Positions 6,680 through 14,288 are shown, counted from the stretch's first letter. The stretch is DNA of 25,541 nt from Alistipes sp. (GCA_029065825.1 JAIEHQ010000133.1:1-25541); one strand, 5' to 3'. Notes: generated from the letters alone by a model not told the origin. A program made the numbers and translations.

Positions 6680-6750
6680 AGAGAACATTTTTTATGGTTG
6701 CTGCTATGAAAAACACAAAAACCGGACCGAAACGAAAGCGCGACCGCTAC

Positions 6751-6786
6751 GGAAAATAAAGAACCGCAACCTCATCGGTTGCGGTT
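6751..6786 (-). terminator. Terminator after the ferritin gene
   Basis: On the minus strand AACCGCAACC (plus 6777-6786) and GGTTGCGGTT (plus 6762-6771) form a perfect 10-base stem with a 5-base loop, followed by CTTTATTTTCC. Confidence 0.82.
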
Positions 6787-6809
6787 TCTTGCAGCTTCCG
6801 CCTCGGCGG

Positions 6810-7331
6810 CTACTCCTTGCCGGCCAGCGGTGCTGCCTGCGTGTAGGTGCGTGCGGCCAGCTCCTTGTCGATCATGTAGAGACCCAGCTTGTTGCCTTCG
6901 ACCTGCTTGAGCGACTCGATGATTGAGGCGGCGCTCTCCTCCTCCTCGACCTGCTCGTCGATGAACCACTTGAGCATGCTCGACGTGGCGTGGTCCTTCT
7001 CCGCGATGGCCAGGTCGTAGAGGTTGTTGATCAGGGCGGTTACCTTGCGCTCGTGGACGAGAGTCTCCTCGAATGCCTCCAGCTGGCTGCCCCAGGAGGT
7101 TTTTACCGCAGCGATCGGTGCCAGTTCCACGCGCCCGCCGCGTGCCAGGATGTAGTTCATCAGGATGCGGGCATGGTCCTGCTCCTCGCGGAACTGTACG
7201 TAAAACCAGTTGCTTACCCCTTTGAATCCTTTGGCCTCGGCATCGGCCGACATCGAGAGGTAGAGGTAGGCCGACCAGAATTCGGCGTTTACCTGCGCAT
7301 TGATTGCGTCTTGTAAATTCTTGCTAAGCAT
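6810..7331 (-). CDS. ftnA: Ferritin (non-haem iron storage)
   Basis: 173 residues, the usual length of bacterial ferritin FtnA. The four-helix bundle carries the full ferroxidase centre: E17 and Y24 on helix A, E50 and H53 in FREEQDHA on helix B, E94 on helix C, and Q127 with E130 in FIDEQVEEEES on helix D. It assembles into a 24-subunit cage that oxidises Fe(II) with oxygen or peroxide and stores it in the cytosol. No haem-binding Met of bacterioferritin is seen at the helix B position. It is monocistronic with its own terminator. I see no convincing consensus promoter in the 139-base upstream spacer, so it may depend on a regulator. The C-terminus (AARTYTQAAPLAGKE) is a short polar tail. 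Confidence 0.96.
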   Translation of the reverse strand: MLSKNLQDAINAQVNAEFWSAYLYLSMSADAEAKGFKGVSNWFYVQFREEQDHARILMNYILARGGRVELAPIAAVKTSWGSQLEAFEETLVHERKVTALINNLYDLAIAEKDHATSSMLKWFIDEQVEEEESAASIIESLKQVEGNKLGLYMIDKELAARTYTQAAPLAGKE

Positions 7332-7410
7332 GATTTCTTTCGTTTAGATTGTTTGCTGTTTCTGTATGTGCAAAAAGCGCGCCAATCTCGTTTTCGGCCG
7401 GCGGCCGGCG

Positions 7411-7445
7411 AAAATAAGAAGGGAACGACATCGGTGCCGTTCCCT
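7411..7445 (-). terminator. Terminator after fabH
   Basis: AGGGAACG (plus 7420-7427) and CGTTCCCT (7438-7445) form an 8-base stem. On the minus strand it is followed by TCTTATTTT. It closes the DUF177-rpmF-plsX-fabH operon. Confidence 0.8.
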
Positions 7446-7470
7446 CCGTTTGTCTCTCCTTTTGCCCGGA

Positions 7471-8475
7471 TCAGCAGTTTTCGCCGTCGTAGGCCCACTT
7501 GACATAGATGGAGCCCCACGTGTATCCGCCGCCGAACGAGGCGAGAATCAGGTTGTCGCCCTTGCAGAGCGCCGCTTCGTATTCGTAGAGGCAGAGGGGG
7601 ATCGTCGCAGCCGTCGTGTTGCCGTTGCGGTCGATGTTGATCATACATTTGTCGCGGCTCAGTCCCATGCGCCGTGCCGTCGCGTCGATGATGCGCAGGT
7701 TCGCCTGATGGGGTACCAGATAACGCACGTCGTTGGCCGTCAGGTGGTGGCGCTCCATCATCTCGACCGATACGTCGGCCATGTTCGAGACGGCGGCCTT
7801 GAATACCGCCGGACCGTCCTGCGTGATGGTGTGCCAGTTGTTGCGCACGGTCTCCTCCGTGGCCGGATAGCGCGAGCCGCCCGCCTTCATGTAGAGGTGC
7901 TGTTCGCCCGAGCCGTCCGAGTGGAGGATCGAGTCGATCATGCCGTAACCCTCCTGGTTAGGCTCCAGGAGCACCGCCGCAGCGCCGTCGCCGAAGATGG
8001 GGCAGGTGTTGCGGTCGTTGTAATCGACGATCGAGGACATTTTGTCCGCTCCGACCACGATGACCTTCTTGCTGTGGCCCGTTTCGATGAACTGGGCACC
8101 GGTGGTCAGGGCGAAGAGGAAGCCGCTGCATGCGGCCGAGATGTCGTAGGCGAACGCGTTTTTGCATCCGGCCTGGTCGGCGATCAGATTGCCCGTCGAG
8201 GGAAACTGCATGTCGGGGGTAACGGTGGCGCAGATGACGATGTCGATGTCCAGGGGATTGACTCCCGTCTTCTGCAACAGATCCTTGATGGCGCGGGCGC
8301 CCATGTAGGAGGTGCCCAGCCCCTCGCCCTTGAGGATATGGCGGGTTTTGATACCGATGCGCGACATGATCCATTCGTCGGAGGTATCGACCATGCGGCT
8401 CAGCTCCTCGTTGGTGAGCAGGTAGTCCGGCAGGTAGGCTCCGACACCCGTGATCGCTGCTGTAATTTTCTTCAT
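7471..8475 (-). CDS. fabH: 3-oxoacyl-ACP synthase III
   Basis: 334 residues. The thiolase-fold triad is complete: C116 in ISAACSGF, H256 in PHQANLRI and N286 in NGNTTAAT. The glycine-rich C-terminus LASFGGGYTWGSIYVKW is typical of KAS III. FabH condenses acetyl-CoA (or a branched acyl-CoA) with malonyl-ACP to begin fatty acid synthesis; Bacteroidota often use branched primers, but specificity cannot be read here. The ATG at 8475 gives the canonical start (MKKITAAITGVGAYLPD) and lies 11 bases after the plsX stop. The frame is open further upstream through plsX, but that is only GC-driven. It is the last gene of the operon, before a clear terminator. Confidence 0.97.
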   Translation of the reverse strand: MKKITAAITGVGAYLPDYLLTNEELSRMVDTSDEWIMSRIGIKTRHILKGEGLGTSYMGARAIKDLLQKTGVNPLDIDIVICATVTPDMQFPSTGNLIADQAGCKNAFAYDISAACSGFLFALTTGAQFIETGHSKKVIVVGADKMSSIVDYNDRNTCPIFGDGAAAVLLEPNQEGYGMIDSILHSDGSGEQHLYMKAGGSRYPATEETVRNNWHTITQDGPAVFKAAVSNMADVSVEMMERHHLTANDVRYLVPHQANLRIIDATARRMGLSRDKCMINIDRNGNTTAATIPLCLYEYEAALCKGDNLILASFGGGYTWGSIYVKWAYDGENC

Positions 8476-8486
8476 TCGGGGTCGAT

Positions 8487-9437
8487 TTAGTTGTTGAACG
8501 CTCGTTGCAGTTTTTCGGTCAGCCCGGCCTGAGCATACCGCTCTGTGGAGAGGATCATGTTCTTGATCGCCAGCGGCGAGGAACTTCCGTGTCCGATGAT
8601 GACCGGGGCGTTCACGCCCAGCACCGGCGTGCCGCCCACGTGTTCGGCATTCATCTCCTTCCAGAACGGCACATCGGCCAAACCGAGCGCCTTGTTGATG
8701 CGGAAAAGTCCTTCGACGGTCTTGAGCAGCGTGTTGCCGACGAATCCGTCGCAGACGATCACGTCGGCGACCTTGCCCGAGAAGAGGTGGGACCCTTCGA
8801 TGTTGCCGACGAAGTTGAACCGGCCGCACTCCCTCATCAGGTCGTGGGCCGTCTTGGCCTGGGCGTTGCCCTTGGTCTCCTCCTCTCCGATATTGAGCAC
8901 CGCCACGCGCGGGGTTGCGATGCCGAGTACCGCCTCGGCATAGATCGAACCGATCGTGCCGTACTGGGCCAGTACCTCGGGCTTGCAATCGACGTTCAGA
9001 CCCACGTCGAGCAACAGCGCCTTGCCTCCCGATACGGTGGGGATGACCGTCGAGATCGTGGGACGGATGACCCCTTCGATCGGTTTGATGACCTGCATCG
9101 AGCCGACCATCATCGCGCCGGTGCTGCCGGCGCTGGCGAAGCCGTCGATCGCCCCCTTGGCCAGGTGGCCGAATCCGACGGCGATGCTCGAATCGGGCTT
9201 CTGCAGGAAGGCTTTGGCCGGATGGTCGCCCATCTCGATCACTTCGCTCGTGTGCACGATATCGAAACGCTCGGCGGGGCATCCCTCGCTGCGGAGTACC
9301 GTCCGGATCCGCTCTTCGTCGCCGAAAAGTACGATGCGGCTCTCGGGCCCGATGGCATCGACAGCCATAACAGCTCCCTTGACGGCCGCTTCGGGGGCGA
9401 AGTCGCCGCCCATAGCATCCATACCGATCTTCAACAT
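8487..9437 (-). CDS. plsX: Phosphate acyltransferase
   Basis: 316 residues. MLKIGMDAMGGDFAPEAAVK is the defining PlsX N-terminus. FASAGSTGAMMVGSM (about 101-115), LLLDVGLNVDCKPE and CDGFVGNTLLKTVEG follow as in the family, and APVIIGHGSSSPLAIKNMI near the C-terminus is the conserved HGsS segment. PlsX converts acyl-ACP and phosphate to acyl-phosphate, the donor for PlsY in phosphatidic acid synthesis; it is a peripheral membrane enzyme. Position two from the end in DUF177-rpmF-plsX-fabH is the classical order, coupling phospholipid initiation to fatty acid initiation through fabH just downstream. A 63-base gap separates it from rpmF. Confidence 0.97.
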   Translation of the reverse strand: MLKIGMDAMGGDFAPEAAVKGAVMAVDAIGPESRIVLFGDEERIRTVLRSEGCPAERFDIVHTSEVIEMGDHPAKAFLQKPDSSIAVGFGHLAKGAIDGFASAGSTGAMMVGSMQVIKPIEGVIRPTISTVIPTVSGGKALLLDVGLNVDCKPEVLAQYGTIGSIYAEAVLGIATPRVAVLNIGEEETKGNAQAKTAHDLMRECGRFNFVGNIEGSHLFSGKVADVIVCDGFVGNTLLKTVEGLFRINKALGLADVPFWKEMNAEHVGGTPVLGVNAPVIIGHGSSSPLAIKNMILSTERYAQAGLTEKLQRAFNN

Positions 9438-9500
9438 AATCTGGAAATTTGGTTCGTAAAATCGTTTATGACCGGGCAGAGCCGCGCTCCGCCCGGAGAA

Positions 9501-9686
9501 TTATTCCGCCGCTTTCTTTTCGATCGCCAGCTTGCCGCGATAGAAGCCGCACTCGGGGCATACGCGGTGGTAGAGCACCGATGCGCCGCAGTTCGAGCAG
9601 GTTACGACAGTCGGAACGACAGCCTTGTAGTGGGTTCTTCTCTTGTCGCGTCGCGTTGACGAATGTTTGTGTTTAGGATGTGCCAT
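9501..9686 (-). CDS. rpmF: 50S ribosomal protein L32
   Basis: 61 residues. MAHPKHKHSSTRRDKRRTHY is the standard basic L32 start. The zinc ribbon is intact, with C30, C33, C43 and C46 (CSNCG, then CPECG), so this is the zinc-binding (C+) form. The DUF177 stop is 23 bases upstream and plsX follows 63 bases downstream. L32 beside DUF177 and plsX is conserved over much of the bacteria. The C-terminus is short and charged (IEKKAAE). Confidence 0.97.
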   Translation of the reverse strand: MAHPKHKHSSTRRDKRRTHYKAVVPTVVTCSNCGASVLYHRVCPECGFYRGKLAIEKKAAE

Positions 9687-9709
9687 CTTGCAATATCGTT
9701 TTTATGAGT

Positions 9710-10297
9710 TTAACGTTTCTTCTCTTCTTCTTTTTCCTCCTGCTCCATCCGCTCCTTGAGCGTCTCGAGGCTCCGGCTCCAGCGGTCGTCTTCCGCAGCG
9801 GGTGCGCTCTGCTGCTGCGCCCGGTTCTCGATCCGTTCGAACTCTTCGTCCGAGACGATGCGGAAGCGGCGGAGCATGTCGGGATCGCAGCCTCCTTCCG
9901 GATGGACCCTTTGGTAGGGGAGCGAGAGAACGATGCTTTCGTAGAGGTATTGGGCCAGTTCGATATGGTCCTGCGCCGCAGAGAGCCACATCGTCTCGCC
10001 GTCGTATTCGCGGATCTCGTCGGAGAATTTCACGACGAGCGTGCCGGTGTAATCCACCGGAAGCGCGCAGTCACCCAGGCAGCGGTCGCACTCCACGACG
10101 ACCTCGCCGCGGATCGAAACCTCGAGCCGCAGTTGTCTTTCGGAGCGGACGAGCCTGACTTCCGCGCGGCAGTTTCCGCCTCTTATCTCCTGATTCTCGA
10201 ACAGTTGGAACAGGTCTTCGTCGATTTCGAAATCGAACGTGTGCTCCCCCAGCGAGAGGCCCTTGTAGGCGATGGAATATTTACGAACGGTATCCAT
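9710..10297 (-). CDS. yceD: DUF177 (YceD-like) protein
   Basis: 195 residues from the ATG at 10297. The centre holds the DUF177 signature, EVSIRGEVVVECDRCLGDCA with a C-x2-C pair and another Cys three residues on, followed by PVDYTGTLVVKFSD. The region DHIELAQYLYESIVLSLPYQ and the downstream PEGGCDPD are also typical. The C-terminus is a charged Glu/Lys/Arg helix. YceD-type proteins are linked to large-subunit assembly and, in E. coli and plants, to 23S rRNA accumulation; mechanism is not settled. The ATG at 10297 is 15 bases behind the predicted transcription start, and an earlier in-frame start at 10318 would overlap the -7 box, so it is rejected. It is the first gene of the operon with rpmF, plsX and fabH. 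Confidence 0.88.
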   Translation of the reverse strand: MDTVRKYSIAYKGLSLGEHTFDFEIDEDLFQLFENQEIRGGNCRAEVRLVRSERQLRLEVSIRGEVVVECDRCLGDCALPVDYTGTLVVKFSDEIREYDGETMWLSAAQDHIELAQYLYESIVLSLPYQRVHPEGGCDPDMLRRFRIVSDEEFERIENRAQQQSAPAAEDDRWSRSLETLKERMEQEEKEEEKKR

Positions 10298-10315
10298 TTT
10301 TTCACTCCCAGTTCG

Positions 10316-10346
10316 CAAAGGTAGGAAAAAATCGAATAAGTACCAA
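10316..10346 (-). promoter_or_regulatory. Promoter of the DUF177-rpmF-plsX-fabH operon
   Basis: On the minus strand TACCTTTG (10316-10323) matches the -7 consensus, and TTG (10344-10346) lies 20 bases upstream. Start predicted near 10312, with a short 15-base leader. Confidence 0.75.
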
Positions 10347-10494
10347 AGGTTGCGTGTTTGTTTTGCGGACGATGCGCGTTCGGGACCGGTCGGAGGAGCG
10401 GTGCGACTTCTCTTTTTTCGGCCGGGGTGCGGGATGCGGGGCGGCGGTGCGGAAAAAACAGGGCGCAGGGCGAACCGCCAGCCGGTAAAAAGAG

Positions 10495-10502
10495 TATATT
10501 TG
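10495..10502 (+). promoter_or_regulatory. Promoter -7 element directly before the 10507 gene
   Basis: TATATTTG matches TAnnTTTG. The expected transcription start (about 10506) falls on or just before the ATG codons at 10507 and 10510, so the mRNA would be leaderless. No -33 TTG is seen at the usual distance. Confidence 0.45.
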
Positions 10503-10506
10503 TCCG

Positions 10507-10914
10507 ATGATGGAACATGCGGAAAAATTCAGAGTAGAGATTCAGAGCCGTTCGGACGAGTGGTGGCGCTACAACGCCGCGCTGGTTTGCGGAGCTTTCG
10601 ATGAGTCGGGGCGGCGTGTCGGGTTCGCATCGGCCGAGAGTCGTGTGGCCGAGCCGGGCGAGTCGCCCGCCCGTCGCCCGGAGACGATTCCCGCCCACCG
10701 GAAGCTGTCGCTCGAGACGGTTCCGTGCGCGAGCATCGTATTATATATATATGTAATACCCCACACCCTGCCCTGCGACGGCGAGATCGGCGGCCATCCC
10801 CCCTTTCCGCTGCAGGTGCGGATCTCCTGCGGCGACCGGATCGTTTGCGACGAGCGCTATTCGATCAACCAGTGGGGCGGTGCCTCGATCGAGCTGCGTG
10901 TGTCGCGGCCGTAG
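10507..10914 (+). CDS. Unrecognised protein, 135 residues
   Basis: I do not recognise this gene. It encodes a soluble protein with no signal peptide or membrane segment. Hydrophobic strands alternate with polar loops (WWRYNAALVCGAFDES, ETVPCASIVLYIYVIPHTLP, PFPLQVRISCGDRIVCDERY), and it ends with SINQWGGASIELRVS, which suggests an all-beta sandwich. Five cysteines are present with no metal-binding pattern. A short AT-rich stretch at about 10739-10756, with five TA units, uses codons TTA, ATA and GTA that are rare in this GC-rich window. The start is ATG 10507 or 10510; both lie just behind a promoter box. It stands alone, divergent from the DUF177 operon and convergent with the rpmB-rpmG operon, with a bidirectional terminator after it. 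Confidence 0.6.
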   Translation: MMEHAEKFRVEIQSRSDEWWRYNAALVCGAFDESGRRVGFASAESRVAEPGESPARRPETIPAHRKLSLETVPCASIVLYIYVIPHTLPCDGEIGGHPPFPLQVRISCGDRIVCDERYSINQWGGASIELRVSRP

Positions 10915-10986
10915 CTGCCGGAGCGGTGCGGCGGAGGGGCTCCCGGCCGGATTGCGCGTTCGCTGCCGGTATGCGGCGGGGCGGTA

Positions 10987-11026
10987 AATACAAAGGGCGC
11001 TCCCGTCGGGGAACGCCCTTTGTATT
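10987..11026. terminator. Bidirectional terminator
   Basis: A perfect 13-base stem, AATACAAAGGGCG (10987-10999) with CGCCCTTTGTATT (11014-11026). The stem edge gives a T-rich tail in either direction. It serves both the unrecognised plus-strand gene and the minus-strand rpmB-rpmG-DUF4295 operon. Confidence 0.85.
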
Positions 11027-11059
11027 AAGCGAACGTGTTTTCGCCTAATACCGTTGCAT

Positions 11060-11218
11060 CTATTTTTTCTCCGCGAAGAAGTCCTTGACCTGATCGTTGG
11101 GGATGATGCCCTCCTTGAATACGTAAGCGCCGGTCTTCTCCGATTTTACCATCTTGATGCACTTGGTAAACTGTTTGCCGGTACCGGTTTTCAGCGTTGC
11201 GACTACTTTCTTTGCCAT
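11060..11218 (-). CDS. DUF4295 small protein
   Basis: A 52-residue basic protein, MAKKVVATLKTGTGKQFTKC onward, ending KDFFAEKK. This is the DUF4295 family that in Bacteroidota follows rpmB and rpmG. Its composition, size and constant place beside L28 and L33 suggest a ribosome-associated protein; function is not known to me beyond that. It starts 12 bases after the rpmG stop. A bidirectional terminator lies about 34 bases after its stop, so it is the last gene of the operon. It is easily missed because of its length. Confidence 0.9.
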   Translation of the reverse strand: MAKKVVATLKTGTGKQFTKCIKMVKSEKTGAYVFKEGIIPNDQVKDFFAEKK

Positions 11219-11230
11219 ATAGCACTAAAA

Positions 11231-11413
11231 TTATTTGATTTCACGGTGTACGGTGACCTTCTTCAGGAACGGGTTGTATTTCTTGCGCTCCAGACGGTCG
11301 GGCGTGTTTTTCTTGTTCTTGGTCGTGATGTAGCGCGACATTCCCGGAACGCCGCTTGCCTTCTGTTCCGTGCATTCGAGGATTACCTGCACTCTGTTGC
11401 CTTTCTTTGCCAT
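11231..11413 (-). CDS. rpmG: 50S ribosomal protein L33
   Basis: 60 residues. MAKKGNRVQVILECTEQKAS, then YITTKNKKNTPDRLERKKYN, is the L33 pattern. Only one Cys is present (ILECTE), so the zinc-ligand cysteine pairs are missing and this is the zinc-independent (C-) form. It lies 15 bases after rpmB and 12 bases before the DUF4295 gene, the standard Bacteroidota cluster. Confidence 0.97.
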   Translation of the reverse strand: MAKKGNRVQVILECTEQKASGVPGMSRYITTKNKKNTPDRLERKKYNPFLKKVTVHREIK

Positions 11414-11428
11414 TTGTCTCTTCGGATT

Positions 11429-11662
11429 TTAGTAAACCTTCTTGGGAGCGGCAGCTTCGCGGAGCGCTACTGCGAGACCCTTCTTGTTAATCGTTTTCAT
11501 GCCGGCGGCCGATACCTTGAGGGTAATCCAGCGACCTTCCTCTTCCGACCAGAAGCGCTTGTTTTTCAGATTGGGGCTGAACTTGCGCTTGGTCTTGTGG
11601 TGCGAGTGGGAGACGTTGTTGCCCACGATCGCTACCTTGCCTGTGATTTCGCAAACTTTCAT
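11429..11662 (-). CDS. rpmB: 50S ribosomal protein L28
   Basis: 77 residues. MKVCEITGKVAIVGNNVSHS then HKTKRKFSPNLKNKR is the L28 signature, and LKVSAAGMKTINKKGLAVAL is the C-terminal half. Only C4 remains of the zinc cysteines, so it is the C- form, like the neighbouring L33. The ATG at 11662 is the conserved start; the long upstream in-frame extension is an artefact of GC-rich DNA within cinA. First gene of rpmB-rpmG-DUF4295, with a good promoter 42 bases upstream. Confidence 0.97.
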   Translation of the reverse strand: MKVCEITGKVAIVGNNVSHSHHKTKRKFSPNLKNKRFWSEEEGRWITLKVSAAGMKTINKKGLAVALREAAAPKKVY

Positions 11663-11703
11663 TTGATTCCTAATTATTTTAATTAAACCCGATTCGGGGA
11701 GTG

Positions 11704-11733
11704 CAAATATACGATCTTTTGCCCAAATAACAA
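11704..11733 (-). promoter_or_regulatory. Promoter of rpmB-rpmG-DUF4295
   Basis: On the minus strand TATATTTG (11704-11711) fits the -7 consensus, and TTG (11731-11733) is 19 bases upstream. Start predicted near 11700, with a leader of about 38 bases. Confidence 0.75.
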
Positions 11734-11780
11734 AAACCCCGGCGATTTTTCGTGCCGCGCCTGCGTTTCTTCGCGCCGGG
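11731..11780 (-). terminator. Possible terminator after cinA
   Basis: On the minus strand CCCGGCG (plus 11774-11780) can pair with CGCCGGG (plus 11738-11744) across a long, partly structured loop, followed by GTTTTTG. It overlaps the -33 region of the rpmB promoter. The long loop makes it uncertain. Confidence 0.4.
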
Positions 11781-11789
11781 ACGGTCGGT

Positions 11790-13067
11790 CTATTCTCCGG
11801 CGGCGGATTCTTCGGTGTCGGGATGCAGGTCGCGCTCGATCTCGTCGCGCAGCAGCGCGATGGCGAAGGCACCCGCCCGGTCGATGATCTGCCCCCGGTC
11901 GGTGCCGCACTGCTTGAGCAGGGCGACCGTGCGGCGGGGACCGGCGACGGCCATCCACACCGTGCCGACGGGCTTCTGTTCCGAGCCGCCCGAAGGGCCG
12001 GCGATGCCGGTGGTGGCGACGGCGTAGTCGGCCCCGGCGATGCGGCGCGCCCCCTCGGCCATGCGGCGGGCCACCTCTTCGCTGACGGCACCCTGCCGCC
12101 CGATCGTTTCGGCCGGCACGCCGAGCAGGTCGCTCTTGGCGCGGTTGGAGTAGGAGACCACCCCGCAGAGGAAGTAGGCCGAAGCGCCCGGGAGGGCCGT
12201 GAAGCGCGAGGCGATGGTGCCTCCCGTGCAGCTTTCGGCCGTCGCGAGGGTGCGTCCGTGCTCGCTCAGCAGCCGGTGGACAAGCTCCTGCATGGTGGCC
12301 CGCTCGAATCCGAGGATGTGGCGGGGGATCAGGCGCTGCAACTCGGCGAAGCGGCGGTCGATCTCCTGCGAGACGCTTTCGCCCTCCACCTCGTAGGCCG
12401 AGAGGCGCAGCCGCACCACGCCCGGCGAGGGGAGGTAGGCCAGGTGGAGGTAGTCGGGCAGCGCCTCCTCCCAGGGGGCGATCTTCTCGGCGAGCATGGA
12501 TTCGGCCAGTCCGGAGGTAATGAGGGTGCGGTGGACGATCTGCCGCAGGGCGAAGCGGGCCTTGAGCCGGGGCATCACCTGGTCGGTCATCAGGTGCTCC
12601 ATCTCGAAGGGAACGCCCGGCAGCGAGACGACCACCCGGCCGTCGTGCTCGAACCACATGCCGGGAGCGGTGCCGTGTGCGTTGAAGAGCACCGTGCAGC
12701 ACTCGGGAACGAGCGCCTGATTGCGGTTCAGGTCGTTGTAGGCGATTCCGCGCGCTTCGAGCATCCGCTGCACGTGTGCGGCGACGCTTCGGTCGAAGCG
12801 CATGCCGGAGCCGAAGAGCTCGGCGAGGGTCTTTTTCGTGATGTCGTCCTTGGTGGGGCCGAGGCCGCCCGTGAGGATCACGATGTCGCAGTCGCGCATG
12901 GCGCGCCGGACCGCTTCGGTAATCCGTTCGCGCCGGTCGCCGACCGAGGTGCGTTCGCTGACGACCACGCCGGCGGCGTTCAGGTGTCGCGCAATGGATG
13001 CGGAGTTGGTATCGACGATCTGTCCGATCAGGATTTCGTCGCCGATCGTGATGATGGATGCTTTCAT
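11790..13067 (-). CDS. cinA: CinA: competence/damage-inducible protein with C-terminal NMN amidohydrolase domain
   Basis: 425 residues, full length for CinA. The N-terminal MoaB/MogA-like domain (about 1-170) shows TIGDEILIGQIVDTNSASIA, TGGLGPTKDDITKKTLAEL and SLPGVPFEMEHLM. It is the COG1058 part, known in homologues as an ADP-ribose pyrophosphatase. The C-terminal domain (about 262-420) shows ATAESCTGGTIASRFTALPG with S279, then YSNRAKSDLLGVP and TTGIAGPSGG, the PncC signature that deamidates nicotinamide mononucleotide and salvages pyridine nucleotides. It lies 100 bases downstream of pyrD on the same strand and may be co-transcribed with it. The link to competence is only nominal in this phylum. 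The start MKASIITIGDEI is canonical. Confidence 0.96.
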   Translation of the reverse strand: MKASIITIGDEILIGQIVDTNSASIARHLNAAGVVVSERTSVGDRRERITEAVRRAMRDCDIVILTGGLGPTKDDITKKTLAELFGSGMRFDRSVAAHVQRMLEARGIAYNDLNRNQALVPECCTVLFNAHGTAPGMWFEHDGRVVVSLPGVPFEMEHLMTDQVMPRLKARFALRQIVHRTLITSGLAESMLAEKIAPWEEALPDYLHLAYLPSPGVVRLRLSAYEVEGESVSQEIDRRFAELQRLIPRHILGFERATMQELVHRLLSEHGRTLATAESCTGGTIASRFTALPGASAYFLCGVVSYSNRAKSDLLGVPAETIGRQGAVSEEVARRMAEGARRIAGADYAVATTGIAGPSGGSEQKPVGTVWMAVAGPRRTVALLKQCGTDRGQIIDRAGAFAIALLRDEIERDLHPDTEESAAGE

Positions 13068-13167
13068 GGTTGTCGTATCTCTTGTCGGATTTTTGTCGGT
13101 TCGCCTCGTCCGTGCGGATCTCTTCCGTCCGGAGTCTGCGGCAGGCGGGGTGTCCGGTGCGGCCGGG

Positions 13168-14232
13168 CTATTCGGCGGGCTGCGCGGCGGCCGTGTGTCC
13201 GCAGCCGTCGATCAGCGTGCGGCAGATCTCCCGCACCAGGCGGGGGCCTTCGTAGATGTATCCCGTGTAGAGCTGCACCAGGCTCGCGCCCGCCGCGAGC
13301 ATCGCCCGTACGTCGTCGGGGGTCATCAGTCCGCCCACGCCGATGATCGGATAGGTGCCGTGCGAGCGCTCGTGGATGCGTGCCACCACTTCGATGGCGC
13401 GCCGGGTGAGCGGTGCGCCGCTTACCCGGCCGCTGCCGATCTCCGCGAGCGCCGCCCCGTCGGTGGCGAGGCCCGAGCGGTCGAAGGTGCCGTTTACGGC
13501 GACGATGCCGTCGAGCGGAGTGGCGATCATCAGGTCGGTCATGCGGTCGATCGCCTCGTCCGAAAGGTCGGGCGAGATCTTGAGCAGGATCGGCCGGTAT
13601 TGGTTCTGTCCCCGCCGGAAGTCGAACAGCGGTTCGAGGATCTCCATCAGCTGCCGCTCGTCGTGCGAGCGGGCATTGTCCGCGCAGTTGTCGCAGCAGG
13701 CGTTGATCGAGAAGTAATCGACGTACTGATAGAGGTTGCGGAACGACTTGAGGTAATCGCCCGCCGCCTGTTCGGGCTGCGTGAGGGTGTTGCGTCCGAT
13801 GTTGGCCCCGATGATGATCCCCTCGTGGCCGCTGCGTATCCGGGCGATCGTGTGGTAGAGTCCCCGGTTGTTGTGGCCCGTGCGGTGGAGGATCGCCCGG
13901 TCGTCGGGCAGCCGGAAGACGCGCGGACGCGGATTGCCCGGCTGGGGGCGGGGGGTCACGGTGCCGATCTCGACGAATCCGAACCCGAGGGCCGAAAGTT
14001 CGCGGTAGGCATCGCCGTTGCGGTCGAAGCCGGCGGCCAGGCCGACCGGGTTGGGGAAGTGCAGTCCGAGCACCTCGCGTTCGAGCGACGGGTGGTCGGT
14101 GCGGTAGAGGGCGCTCAACAACCTGCGGCCGCCCGGGACGCATCCCATCAGACGCAGCAGCAGCAGCACGATGCCGTGGGCGCGCTCGATGCTCAGGGCG
14201 AACAGGATGGGTTTGATGATGCGGCGGTACAT
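13168..14232 (-). CDS. pyrD: Class 2 (quinone) dihydroorotate dehydrogenase family protein, divergent active site
   Basis: 354 residues. The N-terminal amphipathic membrane-binding helices (about 1-30) and the barrel blocks are those of class 2 enzymes: FPNPVGLAAGFD, GFGFVEIGTVTPRPQPGNP, LLKISPDLS, then VSGAPLTRRAIEVV, IIGVGGLMTPDDV and GASLVQLYTGYIYEGP. The enzyme would oxidise dihydroorotate to orotate at the membrane with FMN and quinone. Several usually invariant positions differ. The loop normally N-x-S-(S/C)-P-N reads N177-A-C-C180-D-N182, so Pro is Asp and the class 2 base Ser is Cys. The usual Lys after GFD is R71. The N-T-T segment reads N247-G-T. K218 and both loop asparagines are kept. 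The ATG at 14232 is used because the in-frame start at 14259 lies inside the promoter -7 box. Orotate synthesis is likely but not certain. Confidence 0.85.
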   Translation of the reverse strand: MYRRIIKPILFALSIERAHGIVLLLLRLMGCVPGGRRLLSALYRTDHPSLEREVLGLHFPNPVGLAAGFDRNGDAYRELSALGFGFVEIGTVTPRPQPGNPRPRVFRLPDDRAILHRTGHNNRGLYHTIARIRSGHEGIIIGANIGRNTLTQPEQAAGDYLKSFRNLYQYVDYFSINACCDNCADNARSHDERQLMEILEPLFDFRRGQNQYRPILLKISPDLSDEAIDRMTDLMIATPLDGIVAVNGTFDRSGLATDGAALAEIGSGRVSGAPLTRRAIEVVARIHERSHGTYPIIGVGGLMTPDDVRAMLAAGASLVQLYTGYIYEGPRLVREICRTLIDGCGHTAAAQPAE

Positions 14233-14256
14233 GTTCGGTCGTTTTTTTTGCGGTCG

Positions 14257-14288
14257 CAAAGATACGCATAAGCCGGGCGCAAAAGCAA
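14257..14288 (-). promoter_or_regulatory. Promoter of pyrD within a repeat-like sequence
   Basis: On the minus strand TATCTTTG (14257-14264) matches the -7 consensus and TTG (14286-14288) lies 21 bases upstream. Start predicted near 14253, 21 bases before the ATG. The plus-strand sequence from 14257 (CAAAGATACGCATAAGCCGG) resembles the repeat units at 24409-24731. Confidence 0.7.

Noticed and set aside
8476..9282. Upstream in-frame extension of fabH that could be read as a fusion
   Set aside because: It overlaps plsX in another frame and has no protein-like character; FabH has its standard start at 8475.
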